This document shows, one piece after another, positions 47,558-55,915 of a stretch of 64,000 nucleotides of DNA. A program made the translations under genes and the position numbers. The notes beneath the pieces are model-generated. The model ran no database searches. It saw only the letters and a program-made list of their open reading frames with translations, and was not told where the DNA came from. Source of the DNA: Pantoea vagans (GTDB lineage Bacteria; Pseudomonadota; Gammaproteobacteria; Enterobacterales; Enterobacteriaceae); the NCBI RefSeq assembly GCF_004792415.1, contig NZ_CP038855.1:116465-180464 (forward strand). Reading direction: 5' to 3'. Numbering within the stretch: position 1 is the first letter of the stretch; every line of letters begins with the position of its first letter.

Positions 47558-47586
47558 GCCCCCGCTTTTGCGGGGGCTTTTCTTTT
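47558..47586 (+). terminator. Second orphan intrinsic terminator
   Basis: GCCCCCGC-TTTT-GCGGGGGC followed by TTTTCTTTT is a textbook terminator, but no plus-strand gene lies upstream between 47214 and 47558. TATAAT at 47531 is a perfect -10 sequence 21 bases upstream of the stem, with no good -35; a transcript from there would be only about 40 bases. A longer RNA from further upstream is possible. Confidence 0.75.
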
Positions 47587-47774
47587 ATCTCTGCTTATTC
47601 GCCAGTTTATTATCGAAACGTCAGCTGACATGTGTGTGCTTAATGCCTGAAACCCTGCCCTGTGCCCGCTTTAATGCCGCAAGCAGAACGATATATAGGC
47701 CGCAGTTATGCCCTTAACCATCAATAATTCTGTGGTATGGTTAGTCAGTAACTTCCTGCCATGTGAGTTTGCTT

Positions 47775-48989
47775 ATGCTCTCCACCCTGATTTACCGTAG
47801 CCAGCTTGCGGGTTCGGTCTCCCCAGAGAAGCTTAAAGCGCTGGTGGAGCGCGCCAGTATCAAAAACGCTGAAGCTGAAGTCACCGGGATACTGCTCTAT
47901 GACGGGCAGCACTTTTTTCAGGTGCTTGAAGGGAGCGTCGAGAATGTCCACACGGTTTTTCAGCGTATCAGTCGGGATGATCGGCATTTTAATCTGATTG
48001 AACTGATGCGAGATTACGCCCCTTCACGTCGCTTTGGTCATGCCGGCATGGCCTTGTTTGATTTACGTGACTATCAGAAACATACCGTCGTAGAAGCCCT
48101 GCTTAAACGGGTCACCCTGACTGATGAGCGAATCAGACATGACCGGGTAGTGAAGTTCCTGCGTTCTTTTGTCGAAGGCAGAGATAAAGAGACGTTTATC
48201 GGGATTGCCCCTGCCAGCGAGTGGACACTGACTACGCCCCTTACCGTGAGTGCTGTGCCACCCCTGCAGCCTGCAGCGGATCAGCGCTGTGAATTTGCGC
48301 TTCAGCCTATCGTAGACGCAGCGAATCGCCGGATTGTCTCCTGCGAAGCCCTGATACGCGGTCTTCAGGGCACACCACCCGCAGACTATTTTTCACAGCT
48401 GCCGGAAGGCGAACGTTATCAGGCGGATCTCCATTCCAAAACCTATGCGTTTCAGCTGGCCAGACATCTCGGCCTGCGGGAGCAGACGATCTCCGTCAAC
48501 CTGCTGCCTATGTCGCTGGTAATGATCGACGATGCGGTTGAACATCTCATTCAGCAGATCAGGCAACAGGGATTGCGCCCTGAGCAGGTGGTGGTTGAGG
48601 TGACTGAAGATGAGGTCATCTCCCGCTTCGATGCCTTTCAGTTTGCCGTGCGGCAGCTGAAAGCAGCCGGAATCAGCCTGGCCCTTGATGATTTCGGTGC
48701 CGGTTTCGCAGGCCTGTCGCTGCTGGCCGATTTCCAGCCCGACAAAGTTAAGATCGATCGCAAGCTGATCACCGATATTCATCGCAGCGGCCCGCGTCAG
48801 GCGATTGTGCTGGCCATCCTTAAATGCTGTCAGGCGCTGGAAATTACGGTCATTGCGGAAGGCGTCGAGAAAATTGAAGAGTGGCTCTGGCTGGAAGGTG
48901 CCGGGGTCCGCTATTACCAGGGCTTTCTGTTTGCCCGCCCTGCCCTTAACGCCCTGCCTGCTGTGAGCTGGCCTGCACGACGCCCGTGA
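47775..48989 (+). CDS. BLUF-EAL blue-light photoreceptor protein with intact EAL motifs
   Basis: 404 residues from the ATG at 47775, matching the usual BLUF start (MLSTLIYRSQ); a GTG 12 bases upstream is in frame. BLUF domain residues 1-95 keep the flavin-site tyrosine (LIYRS), asparagine (IKN) and glutamine (FFQVLEG). The EAL domain shows E191 in CEALIRG, the asparagine of VNLLP, the glutamate in VEVTEDE, ALDDFGAGF, KIDRKLI and AEGVEK, so cyclic-di-GMP hydrolysis is expected. Its layout equals E. coli BluF (YcgF), whose EAL domain is degenerate and acts on the BluR repressor. A MerR/BluR-like gene lies 585 bases downstream. Confidence 0.93.
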   Translation: MLSTLIYRSQLAGSVSPEKLKALVERASIKNAEAEVTGILLYDGQHFFQVLEGSVENVHTVFQRISRDDRHFNLIELMRDYAPSRRFGHAGMALFDLRDYQKHTVVEALLKRVTLTDERIRHDRVVKFLRSFVEGRDKETFIGIAPASEWTLTTPLTVSAVPPLQPAADQRCEFALQPIVDAANRRIVSCEALIRGLQGTPPADYFSQLPEGERYQADLHSKTYAFQLARHLGLREQTISVNLLPMSLVMIDDAVEHLIQQIRQQGLRPEQVVVEVTEDEVISRFDAFQFAVRQLKAAGISLALDDFGAGFAGLSLLADFQPDKVKIDRKLITDIHRSGPRQAIVLAILKCCQALEITVIAEGVEKIEEWLWLEGAGVRYYQGFLFARPALNALPAVSWPARRP

Positions 48990-49162
48990 TTTCCCCGGCA
49001 GAAACACTCCCCTGCCTGCCCTTTTGCTCATAGTTTGAAGCGGCTCACACCGCTTCGCTGCAAAAAGCAAAAGCTGTGCCATGCTTGATCCATCTGACAG
49101 CCTTCTGGCAGGACAGATATTCATCAGGTCCCTGGATAACAACCGGAATTGGGAGAATCACC

Positions 49163-49372
49163 ATGAACGAAGATCGCATTGGCGGCAACTGGAAGCAGTT
49201 CAAAGGTAAGGTCAAGGAAAAATGGGGTGATCTTACGGATGATGATATGACCGTTGTAGAAGGGAAGCGCGATCAGTTGGTCGGTAAAATTCAGGAACGC
49301 TACGGCTACGAGAAAGACCGTGCCGAAAAAGAAGTGAAAGAGTGGGAAGATTCCAACAAGTACCACTGGTAA
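49163..49372 (+). CDS. CsbD-family stress protein (YjbJ-like)
   Basis: 69 residues from the ATG at 49163, with a GGGAGA site. GGNWKQFKGKVKEKWGDLTDDDMTVVEGKRDQLVGKIQERYGY is the CsbD/YjbJ signature. The family is small, hydrophilic and induced by general stress or osmotic change. It lies between the BLUF-EAL and MerR-like genes and is probably separately transcribed. A GCCGGGCG/CGCCCGGC hairpin follows at 49386-49407 without a T tract. Confidence 0.95.
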   Translation: MNEDRIGGNWKQFKGKVKEKWGDLTDDDMTVVEGKRDQLVGKIQERYGYEKDRAEKEVKEWEDSNKYHW

Positions 49373-49573
49373 AGCGTTCTTAATCGCCGGGCGTTTCTGC
49401 GCCCGGCACCTGCCCGTCAGCCTTTCTCTCCATCTGTTTATTTACTCTCTGACTTCTCTGTATCCGTCGCATGAACAGATTATGGAAATGATTGTTTCTT
49501 TATTTATTCCTGGCGCGCATACTGCGGCCATCTTCCCCGATCATGGGATTGCAACGCTTCACGGATATCAACT

Positions 49574-50338
49574 ATGCCTCAGCACTCTACCGACACCGTA
49601 TGTGGTCTCGTTGGTGTTCTTCCTGAAACCCTGCGTCGCTGGCGCCGGGCCGGGCTGATCACACCGCCTGGCCCTGCTGGCTACTCAGACCAGCAGCTCA
49701 CGCGCGCGCTATGCGTTCGTGAAATGACATCAGGAGGCCATACGCTGTTTGATATCCATGCTGCCCTTAACTGGCCCAGCGTCACGCTGCCCGGCGGCTG
49801 GGCCTGCCGGGAAGAGGATATGTTGCAACTGCTGGCAAACAATCCGGACGCAGATGTTGAACGTGAACTGCAGATGATGAATACCGACTACTGTGGCGAT
49901 GACTATGTTAATCGCTATCTGCGGCCGCTTAACCTCTGGCTGCGTTCTGACCTCAGCGAAGGAGCAGCCCAGCGTCAGCAGCGTTTTCATAGTGCCGTCA
50001 TCGGCCAGTGGGAGCGCCTGTCGCTGGCCGCACGGCGACGCAGCACCGTACCGCTGTTTCTTGAAGCGGTCAGCGTAACGGATGAAACTGAAATCTGGAT
50101 GGAGGCGATACGGCTCAACGGACAGGGCTTCCGGGTTGAAGTCGCAGCGGCCGCATGCGGTGTTCCCGCCGTGGCGCATCGCCGTTTTGAGCATCATCTG
50201 ATGTGGTGTGGCGATGGTATCAGTGCATCGATGAAGGCGGCATTTCACGCCAGCCTGGAGGCGGGTGATCCCGTTATGCTGACCGGAACAAATACCGAAT
50301 TGCAAACCCCTGTCTGCGCTATGTCTGCCAGCGCCTGA
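49574..50338 (+). CDS. MerR-family regulator of the MlrA/BluR type
   Basis: 254 residues. The N-terminal winged helix (VCGLVGVLPETLRRWRRAGLITPPGPAGYSDQQLTRALCVREMTSGGHTLFDIHAAL) is diverged from the usual MerR pattern but keeps the TLRRW recognition region. The remaining 170 residues form a helical effector domain with a cobalamin-free B12-binding-like fold expected for MlrA and BluR; no DXHXXG motif is seen. In E. coli, BluR is released from DNA by the BLUF-EAL protein BluF, and two BLUF-EAL genes flank this one, so a light-controlled partner is likely. The HTH assignment is sound; the partner link is inference. Confidence 0.72.
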   Translation: MPQHSTDTVCGLVGVLPETLRRWRRAGLITPPGPAGYSDQQLTRALCVREMTSGGHTLFDIHAALNWPSVTLPGGWACREEDMLQLLANNPDADVERELQMMNTDYCGDDYVNRYLRPLNLWLRSDLSEGAAQRQQRFHSAVIGQWERLSLAARRRSTVPLFLEAVSVTDETEIWMEAIRLNGQGFRVEVAAAACGVPAVAHRRFEHHLMWCGDGISASMKAAFHASLEAGDPVMLTGTNTELQTPVCAMSASA

Positions 50339-50368
50339 CGCGGTTGACCTTCTTCCCTGCCAGCAGTT

Positions 50369-50406
50369 AACAGGGCGGAAACAGCCTGAGCCGCTTCCGC
50401 CCTGTT
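50369..50406. terminator. Terminator shared by the MerR-like and hsp20 genes
   Basis: AACAGGGCGGAA and TTCCGCCCTGTT form a 12-bp stem with a 14-base loop between convergent genes. There is no long T tract on either side, but the A/T ends of the stem could serve. Confidence 0.7.
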
Positions 50407-50410
50407 CACA

Positions 50411-50899
50411 TTACTGATGTTCCAGCGTTCGTGGTCCGCCGATCGCAATCGGGATACGACGCGGTTTCTCGCTCTCCGGTATTTCCTGGATCAAATCAAT
50501 GCTGAGTAAACCGTCCGCCAGACTGGCACCGGTCACCTTCATGTGCTCCGGAATCGAAAAGCTTAGCTGAAAATCGTGCCGGGAAATGCCGCGATGGATC
50601 CAGCCGCTGTTCTCCTGCCGGGCCTCGCCGGACGACTCCCCGGATGCATCATCCCGGTGACCTGCCACCGAAAGCCGGCCGCCACGTAGTTCTATCTCCA
50701 GCTCATGCTCTTTCCAGCCGGGTACACTGACGGTCAGCGCGTAGCGGTTATCCTCAACCCGCTGCAGATCGTAAGCGGGAACTGACGTCACCGGCTTGTC
50801 GCCAGTCAGCTGGCTGAACAATTTATCGATACGGCTAAAACGGTCTGAAAAGACAGAATCCGTCAGCGAAGGAAAAACAGAAAACTGTTGTACAGACAT
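50411..50899 (-). CDS. Hsp20/alpha-crystallin small heat shock protein (IbpA-like)
   Basis: 162 residues from the ATG at 50899 with a CAGGAG site; a longer frame from 50929 is unlikely. The alpha-crystallin domain spans about 45-145 (VPAYDLQRVEDNRYALTVSVPGWKEHELEIELRGGRLSVAGHR, DFQLSFSIPEHMKVTGASLADGLLSIDL). The IxI motif in the tail reads RIPIAI. It is a holdase chaperone that binds unfolded proteins. A clear sigma-32 promoter precedes it. The leader contains short complementary stretches near AGGAG that might form a thermosensor; this is speculative. Confidence 0.94.
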   Translation of the reverse strand: MSVQQFSVFPSLTDSVFSDRFSRIDKLFSQLTGDKPVTSVPAYDLQRVEDNRYALTVSVPGWKEHELEIELRGGRLSVAGHRDDASGESSGEARQENSGWIHRGISRHDFQLSFSIPEHMKVTGASLADGLLSIDLIQEIPESEKPRRIPIAIGGPRTLEHQ

Positions 50900-50968
50900 G
50901 GTGATAATCTCCTGAACAGGTTCATCCAAAAGTTCATCTGACCGGTATCATATTCCCGATCATCGCTA

Positions 50969-50996
50969 AAATAGGGATCGGTTGTCAGCTTTCAAG
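50969..50996 (-). promoter_or_regulatory. Sigma-32 (heat shock) promoter of hsp20
   Basis: CTTGAA, a 14-base spacer and CCCTATTT on the minus strand. The consensus is CTTGAA-N13/14-CCCCATNT. The expected transcript begins about 60 bases before the hsp20 ATG, and heat-shock control suits the product. Confidence 0.85.
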
Positions 50997-51074
50997 TGGC
51001 TTAATAGAATTTTTTTTAACGTGACTGTACGGCCGGTTATCACAGAAATACATTTCAGGGTATTAACTGAGCCG

Positions 51075-51314
51075 TTACTTTTTACTCTGAGGCGCAAGAG
51101 TGAAATGGGGATGACAACCCGCCAGTAATAACAGCAGTTCATATTCACCCTGGCTGAGTAGCGTCGGGTTACCTGCCGCTTCTTTGGTTTGCCAGACTCT
51201 TAGGCTTAGGTCAAAACGCTCAGCGGCGCTCTGTTGTGAGAGGCCAGCGGCAAGACGAAGTTCACGCACATTACTCTGGACAACCACAGGCGGCTTGGGG
51301 GGACGATTAACCAA
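51075..51314 (-). CDS. Small XRE-type DNA-binding protein
   Basis: 79 residues, read from a TTG start that has a GAAGGAG site at the right distance. The helix-turn-helix is VRELRLAAGLSQQSAAERFDLSLRVWQTKEAAGNPTLLSQGEYELLLLLAG, in which the RVWQTKE third helix is typical of plasmid- and phage-borne Cro-like repressors. No toxin partner is adjacent. It likely regulates a nearby promoter or itself. Confidence 0.72.
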   Translation of the reverse strand: MVNRPPKPPVVVQSNVRELRLAAGLSQQSAAERFDLSLRVWQTKEAAGNPTLLSQGEYELLLLLAGCHPHFTLAPQSKK

Positions 51315-51685
51315 ACAAACACTCCTTCAACATGATTAAAAACGCAAAAGCACAGCGCTTCGCCATCGATTAAAGCGAAGCGACCTGAAAGCGCTCAGAG
51401 CGAAAAGACCAGAGAATAATTGACTATTTTGCTTAAATGTCAAATTTCAGAATCAACAATTAAGCGAAATTTTTCTGTAAGCGAAGCGGCATATTTCGTC
51501 CTCACAGTACTTTTCCTATTTCCTTAGAATGCTTTATTTCTTCCGCCAGGAATTATCCTGTTATTTGACTTAAGGACCATTCAGGGATTAATCCGCTACC
51601 TCAATGCCGCTTTCTTCATCAGGATAGATGTTTAGCCTGAGGTTCCTGTTCAGGCTGCATCATTGAAACCAGAGGAGGATAATAA
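51315..51685. other. Interval upstream of the XRE and DUF3606 genes
   Basis: About 370 AT-rich bases with divergent promoters expected. Several AAGCGAAGCG-like words occur near 51376 and 51479 but no clear repeat array. No gene seen. Confidence 0.35.
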
Positions 51686-51910
51686 ATGAAAAATCCCATC
51701 CAGCGTCGCTCACCCGACGATCTGTCGCATGTGGAAATTCGTGAACAGTGGCAAATCACCTACTGGACTCAGGAGCTGAGGACAACCCAGGAAAGGCTGA
51801 CACGCGCGATCCGTGAAAGCGGCGCGCGGACTGAACAGGTGCGTGACTGGCTGGAACAGAACCCGCCCCCACGTCGCCCGGCTCAATCTCTGAATGGCAT
51901 CAAACGTTAA
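51686..51910 (+). CDS. DUF3606 small protein
   Basis: 74 residues with an AGAGGAGG site. The sequence INITYWT-like core here reads QWQITYWTQELRTTQERLTRAIRESGARTEQVRDWLEQN, which is the DUF3606 pattern (a short helical protein of unknown function common in proteobacteria). The proline-rich end PPPRRP is not part of the domain. It is a single gene; no partner is evident. Confidence 0.85.
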   Translation: MKNPIQRRSPDDLSHVEIREQWQITYWTQELRTTQERLTRAIRESGARTEQVRDWLEQNPPPRRPAQSLNGIKR

Positions 51911-52419
51911 GCTGATTGCTGACAGAAACGCTGTGTTAACGCCGGCATTGCGGTGGATTGGCCTGCATCAGCCCGGAACACGCTGACAGGTCATCTCTGC
52001 CGGTCCGGATTCCTGCCCGGCTTTTGCGTTGTGTTTGAAGAAGTTATCCCGCAGAGTAGCCTGCGCATAACGATCCTGCCTCCGGCATCATGACAGTTCC
52101 CCCAAAAAAACCGACTTAGAAATAATAGTAACCATCCTGAATGCTTATTGGTTTTCTGCCTGAAAATAAACCTTAACAGCGCTGGAACGCCGGGCTGAAA
52201 ATATAAAAGGTAAATAATCAGGCACCGCTTCGATTAAATTTTCGAATCGTAAATATTGCCTTTATGCGTTAAAGAAAATATTAAGAGACACCCGCCGCAT
52301 AGTCCCTTATCATCAGGATGAAAATAAAAAATACGCTATATTTCCTGCCGCCCGAGATTTCGCTCCGGACAGTTTTCTTTTTTCGCTCCGTAATCAGCCG
52401 GTGCGGAGGTTACACACAC
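51911..52419. other. Interval before the GAF-GGDEF-EAL gene
   Basis: About 0.5 kb. AT-rich from 52120 on, where the promoter should be. The frame of the following gene extends back to 52318, but homology starts later. No other gene seen. Confidence 0.4.
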
Positions 52420-54204
52420 ATGCTCAAGAATCTAAACGGCGACAATGAACGCCGAAGTCGTGCTTTGCAGGCACTGCGTGACCCTGACGAAAGTCGCGAT
52501 GACGTTCTGCGAAAATTTGTCCGCTTAGCCAGTCAGGCCCTGGGCATCCCGGGAAGCTTTATCTCGGTGCTGGATGACGAGTTCCAGACCGTACGGGCGT
52601 CACATAACTTTGATCTGCAACGTTCAACGCGTGGGGATTCACTCTGCCGTCATGTGGTAGACAGCGACAGCGCAGTGATCGTCCCGGACACCTATCACGA
52701 TGCGCGTTTCGTGACGCATCCGCTGATCACTGGCTCACCTTTTATTCGCTTTTATGCCGGTGTACCCCTGAAAACCCGCGACGGCATTATTCTGGGCACG
52801 CTCTGTGTTACCGACACCGAGCCGCATGCGTTTGCCGTTGAGCAGGTGACGACATTAACGCTGCTTTCCACGCTGGTCATGTCCTTTCTTGAAGCCTGGC
52901 ATTCCGCTGGTTTTTGCGATCCGGTGACCGGATTGCCTAACCGTCAGCGCCTGATACGTGATTTGCAATATCTGACCGTGGCCGGCGACACCACGCCACG
53001 CCGTCTGGTGCTGATTGATTGCATCGACATGTCACGTGCTTATGAACTGGCCCGTACCATGGGAATGAATCCGGTTGAAAGCCTGCTGAAGGATATGGCT
53101 ACCCTGCTGCCGCTACGCCTGCGCCCGGCGGTGGGTGAGATGATCTACACCGTGGCCACCGGGCGGTTTGCCATTCTGACGCGTGCTGATAGCCGGCTGA
53201 GTGCAGCCTGGGTCGCCGGTCGCCTGGAAGGTATCAGTGCAGACATGGATGAGGGGCTGTCAGTTGCACTGACACCTCATACCGGTGAGGCGGCCTTTGT
53301 TGCTGGCAGCATGTCAGCATCGGAAGTGTTGCGCCGCGCGGTCAGCGCGCTGAATGAAGCGGTCGGGCGCGGGCTGCCCTCTCAGCGTTTTGATATTGAG
53401 GCGGAAACACAGCGTTCAGAAGATTTCCTGCTGATGACCGATCTGAAAACCGCTTTGCGCGATAACATCGGGCTTTATATGGTCTATCAGCCCAAAATTT
53501 GCCTGCAGAGTGGCAAACCGGTGGGCCTGGAAGCGCTCATCCGCTGGCGACATCCCAGCAGAGGGGAGCTTTCACCTGCCGCCTTTATTCCGCTGGCTGA
53601 GCAGACCGATCTGCTCTCGGTGCTGACCGCCTGGATTATCGATCAGGCCGTTGAACGTCTCAGACGACTGCGGAATAACTGCATTCAGTTGCCACTGACC
53701 ATCAACGTCAGCGTACGCGATTTTGCATGCGAGGGATTTGCATCCTCGCTGGAAAGCAAAATGCTGAAGGCTAAGCTTCCGACCTCACTGCTGGGCATCG
53801 AATGCCTGGAGACAGAGCGTATCCTGGAAAGCCCCACCGCCCTTCGCGGCCTGGAGATGCTCAGAGAACGGGGATTTACGATTTCACTTGATGATTTTGG
53901 CGCAGGCTACAGTAATATCAGCTATCTGCGCCGTATGCCGCTGGATGTTATCAAGCTGGATCGCTCTCTGATCAGTGAACTCTCTTCAGATACGGCTTCA
54001 CGCATTATTGCCCGCAGCATCATCGCCATGCTCAAAGAGCTGGACTATACGGTAGTGGCAGAGGGCGTTGAGTGTCCTGACGCCGTAACATCCCTGACAG
54101 AATATGGCTGCGATCAGGCTCAGGGCTATTTCTATTCGAGGCCATTAAACGAAGAAGCGCTGGATCACTGGCTTCACTGGAAACTGCGTGGTGAGTGTCA
54201 TTAA
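52420..54204 (+). CDS. GAF-GGDEF-EAL cyclic-di-GMP phosphodiesterase
   Basis: 594 residues from the ATG at 52420, which has a GGAGG site; an in-frame ATG at 52318 would add 34 residues with no good ribosome site. A GAF domain (about 20-165: VLRKFVRLASQALGIPGSFISVLDDEFQTVRAS, YAGVPLKTRDGIILGTLCV) senses a ligand or redox state. The GGDEF domain is degenerate (VATGRFAIL replaces GGDEF). The EAL domain has LEALIRW, INVSVRDF, ECLETERI, SLDDFGAGYSN, IKLDRSLI and AEGVEC, so it is probably an active phosphodiesterase. Cytoplasmic; a weak terminator (CGCC-CTGAT-GGCG, TTTTT) follows at about 54287. Confidence 0.93.
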   Translation: MLKNLNGDNERRSRALQALRDPDESRDDVLRKFVRLASQALGIPGSFISVLDDEFQTVRASHNFDLQRSTRGDSLCRHVVDSDSAVIVPDTYHDARFVTHPLITGSPFIRFYAGVPLKTRDGIILGTLCVTDTEPHAFAVEQVTTLTLLSTLVMSFLEAWHSAGFCDPVTGLPNRQRLIRDLQYLTVAGDTTPRRLVLIDCIDMSRAYELARTMGMNPVESLLKDMATLLPLRLRPAVGEMIYTVATGRFAILTRADSRLSAAWVAGRLEGISADMDEGLSVALTPHTGEAAFVAGSMSASEVLRRAVSALNEAVGRGLPSQRFDIEAETQRSEDFLLMTDLKTALRDNIGLYMVYQPKICLQSGKPVGLEALIRWRHPSRGELSPAAFIPLAEQTDLLSVLTAWIIDQAVERLRRLRNNCIQLPLTINVSVRDFACEGFASSLESKMLKAKLPTSLLGIECLETERILESPTALRGLEMLRERGFTISLDDFGAGYSNISYLRRMPLDVIKLDRSLISELSSDTASRIIARSIIAMLKELDYTVVAEGVECPDAVTSLTEYGCDQAQGYFYSRPLNEEALDHWLHWKLRGECH

Positions 54205-54510
54205 ACCTGCACGCTATACCTGTGTTGTACATTGCGCTTATGTCACTACTGAGCTGCGGATTAAGTTTCCGCTAAAGCCACAAGGCCGCCCTGATGGCGT
54301 TTTTATTTATGGTGCACTGAGATGAGTTTACCTGTAGCGATCCAGAAGCGTTATTACCGTTACGGTAACTGAATTCAGATCTGCCAATTTGCCGCTTCGC
54401 TTAGTGCCACCTGCTCTGGTGCAGTCTGTGCGACAGTAGCCAAGTAAAGGTGAAACATTTTTTGAACAATGTTAGCGTGTCCGCAACAATCACATAAAAC
54501 GGAGCTGCAC
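54205..54510. other. Interval before the second BLUF gene
   Basis: About 300 bases holding a weak terminator at 54287-54304 and the promoter of the second BLUF-EAL gene. Nothing else recognised. Confidence 0.4.
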
Positions 54511-55698
54511 ATGCTTACCACCATAATCTATCGCAGCCATATTTCAGATGACTTTCCGGTCAGAACCCTTCCGGAAATGGTCGACAACGCCAGCAAAATC
54601 AATACTACCCACAATGTAACCGGTATTCTGTTATTTAACGGCACCCATTTCTTCCAGTTACTTGAAGGCCCGGAAGCGGGTATTCAGGCCGTTTATGAGC
54701 GAATCTGTGCCGATCGCCGGCATCATAATGTGGTGGAGTTAATGCGCGACTATGCGCCTTCCCGACGTTTTGGTAATGCGGGCATGTCGCTGTTTGATCT
54801 GCGCGAACACGATCGCTCATCACTGCTGCAGGCGGTGCTGGACAAAGGTACGTCTAAATATCGCCTGACCTATGATGATCGGGCACTGCAATTCCTGCGT
54901 ACTTTTGTTGAGTCACGCGAGAAAGAGAACTACTACGAGGTTCTGCCGCCAGGTTACTGGGAGTTTATTTCAGAGCACACTAATGTGCCGGATTCCCGTC
55001 CGGAGACTGAAGGGGTGAGCTTCCGGCCGGTGGTCGATCCGCTGGCGCGTCAGGTGACTGCCATTGAAGCTGTCACCCTGCGTCCGGCGCTGACTGGTGA
55101 AATTTCCGGCGACCGGCTTTACGTTGACGATCTGGAAACCGTGAAAAAAACCTTTGCCCACGCTGGCCTGGTCTGTCCCGATGGTATGACGCTCTACGTG
55201 AGTCTGCTGCCAATGACGCTGGTTGTCATACCCGACGCCGTTGAGCACATTGTGGCAGCCATTCAGCAGGCGGGTCTGGTGCCGGAGCAGGTGGTTATTG
55301 GTGTGAGTGAAACCGGCGTGATTTCACAGCTGGATGCGTTCTCTGAAGCCGTACGCGCGCTAAAAGCGTTCGGGATCAGCCTGTCTATCGACAATTTTGG
55401 AGACGGCTCCGCGGGATTATCATTGCTGACTCATATTCAGCCCGATCGTATCCGTATTGATGCCGGTATCACCCGCGACGTTCATCGCAGTGGGCCAAAG
55501 CAGGCGGTGGTGCAGGCAATTATCAAGTGCTGCTCTGCGCTGGAGATCACCGTCATCGCGGCAGGGATCGTACAGGCTGAAGAGTGGATGTGGCTGGAAG
55601 CTGCAGGTGTGATCAATTTCCAGGGAACGCTGTTCGCATCTGCGGGCCGCTATGAGGCCCAATCGGTCGCCTGGCCGGAATATCGCGAGGCGATGTAA
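54511..55698 (+). CDS. BLUF-EAL blue-light protein with degenerate EAL domain
   Basis: 395 residues from the ATG at 54511 (MLTTIIYRSHIS), with an ACGGAG site; a frame from 54469 adds 14 unsupported residues. The BLUF domain keeps the flavin-site tyrosine (IIYRS) and glutamine (FFQLLEG), with NVTGIL in its usual place. The EAL domain has lost key residues: EAV replaces EAL (AIEAVTL), SIDNFGDG replaces LDDFGAG, and AAGIVQ replaces AEGVE. It should not hydrolyse cyclic-di-GMP. Like E. coli BluF, it probably works by protein contact. It is clearly related to the copy at 47775, which is intact, so this looks like duplication followed by loss of catalysis. Confidence 0.92.
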   Translation: MLTTIIYRSHISDDFPVRTLPEMVDNASKINTTHNVTGILLFNGTHFFQLLEGPEAGIQAVYERICADRRHHNVVELMRDYAPSRRFGNAGMSLFDLREHDRSSLLQAVLDKGTSKYRLTYDDRALQFLRTFVESREKENYYEVLPPGYWEFISEHTNVPDSRPETEGVSFRPVVDPLARQVTAIEAVTLRPALTGEISGDRLYVDDLETVKKTFAHAGLVCPDGMTLYVSLLPMTLVVIPDAVEHIVAAIQQAGLVPEQVVIGVSETGVISQLDAFSEAVRALKAFGISLSIDNFGDGSAGLSLLTHIQPDRIRIDAGITRDVHRSGPKQAVVQAIIKCCSALEITVIAAGIVQAEEWMWLEAAGVINFQGTLFASAGRYEAQSVAWPEYREAM

Positions 55699-55915
55699 CG
55701 CACGCGGTCTCAATAATCTTGAAGCGGTACGCCAGCGAGCGGCCGCTTTTTTCATTTATGGCCCTGCCGGCTCTCAGTAAAAGGCGCTATTAACAGGCAT
55801 CCCCTGCGTTCCCTTATTTCTCCGCGCATTATGTGCTTCTTCCACAAACACCCCGGACGCGATACTGACACTTTTGAACAAGCTTCTGGCGCGTATCGAT
55901 CAGGCTTTTGCTGAT
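55699..55915. other. Interval between the BLUF gene and the iteron array
   Basis: About 215 bases. A short inverted stretch near 55722-55747 may end the BLUF transcript. Nothing else seen. Confidence 0.35.
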
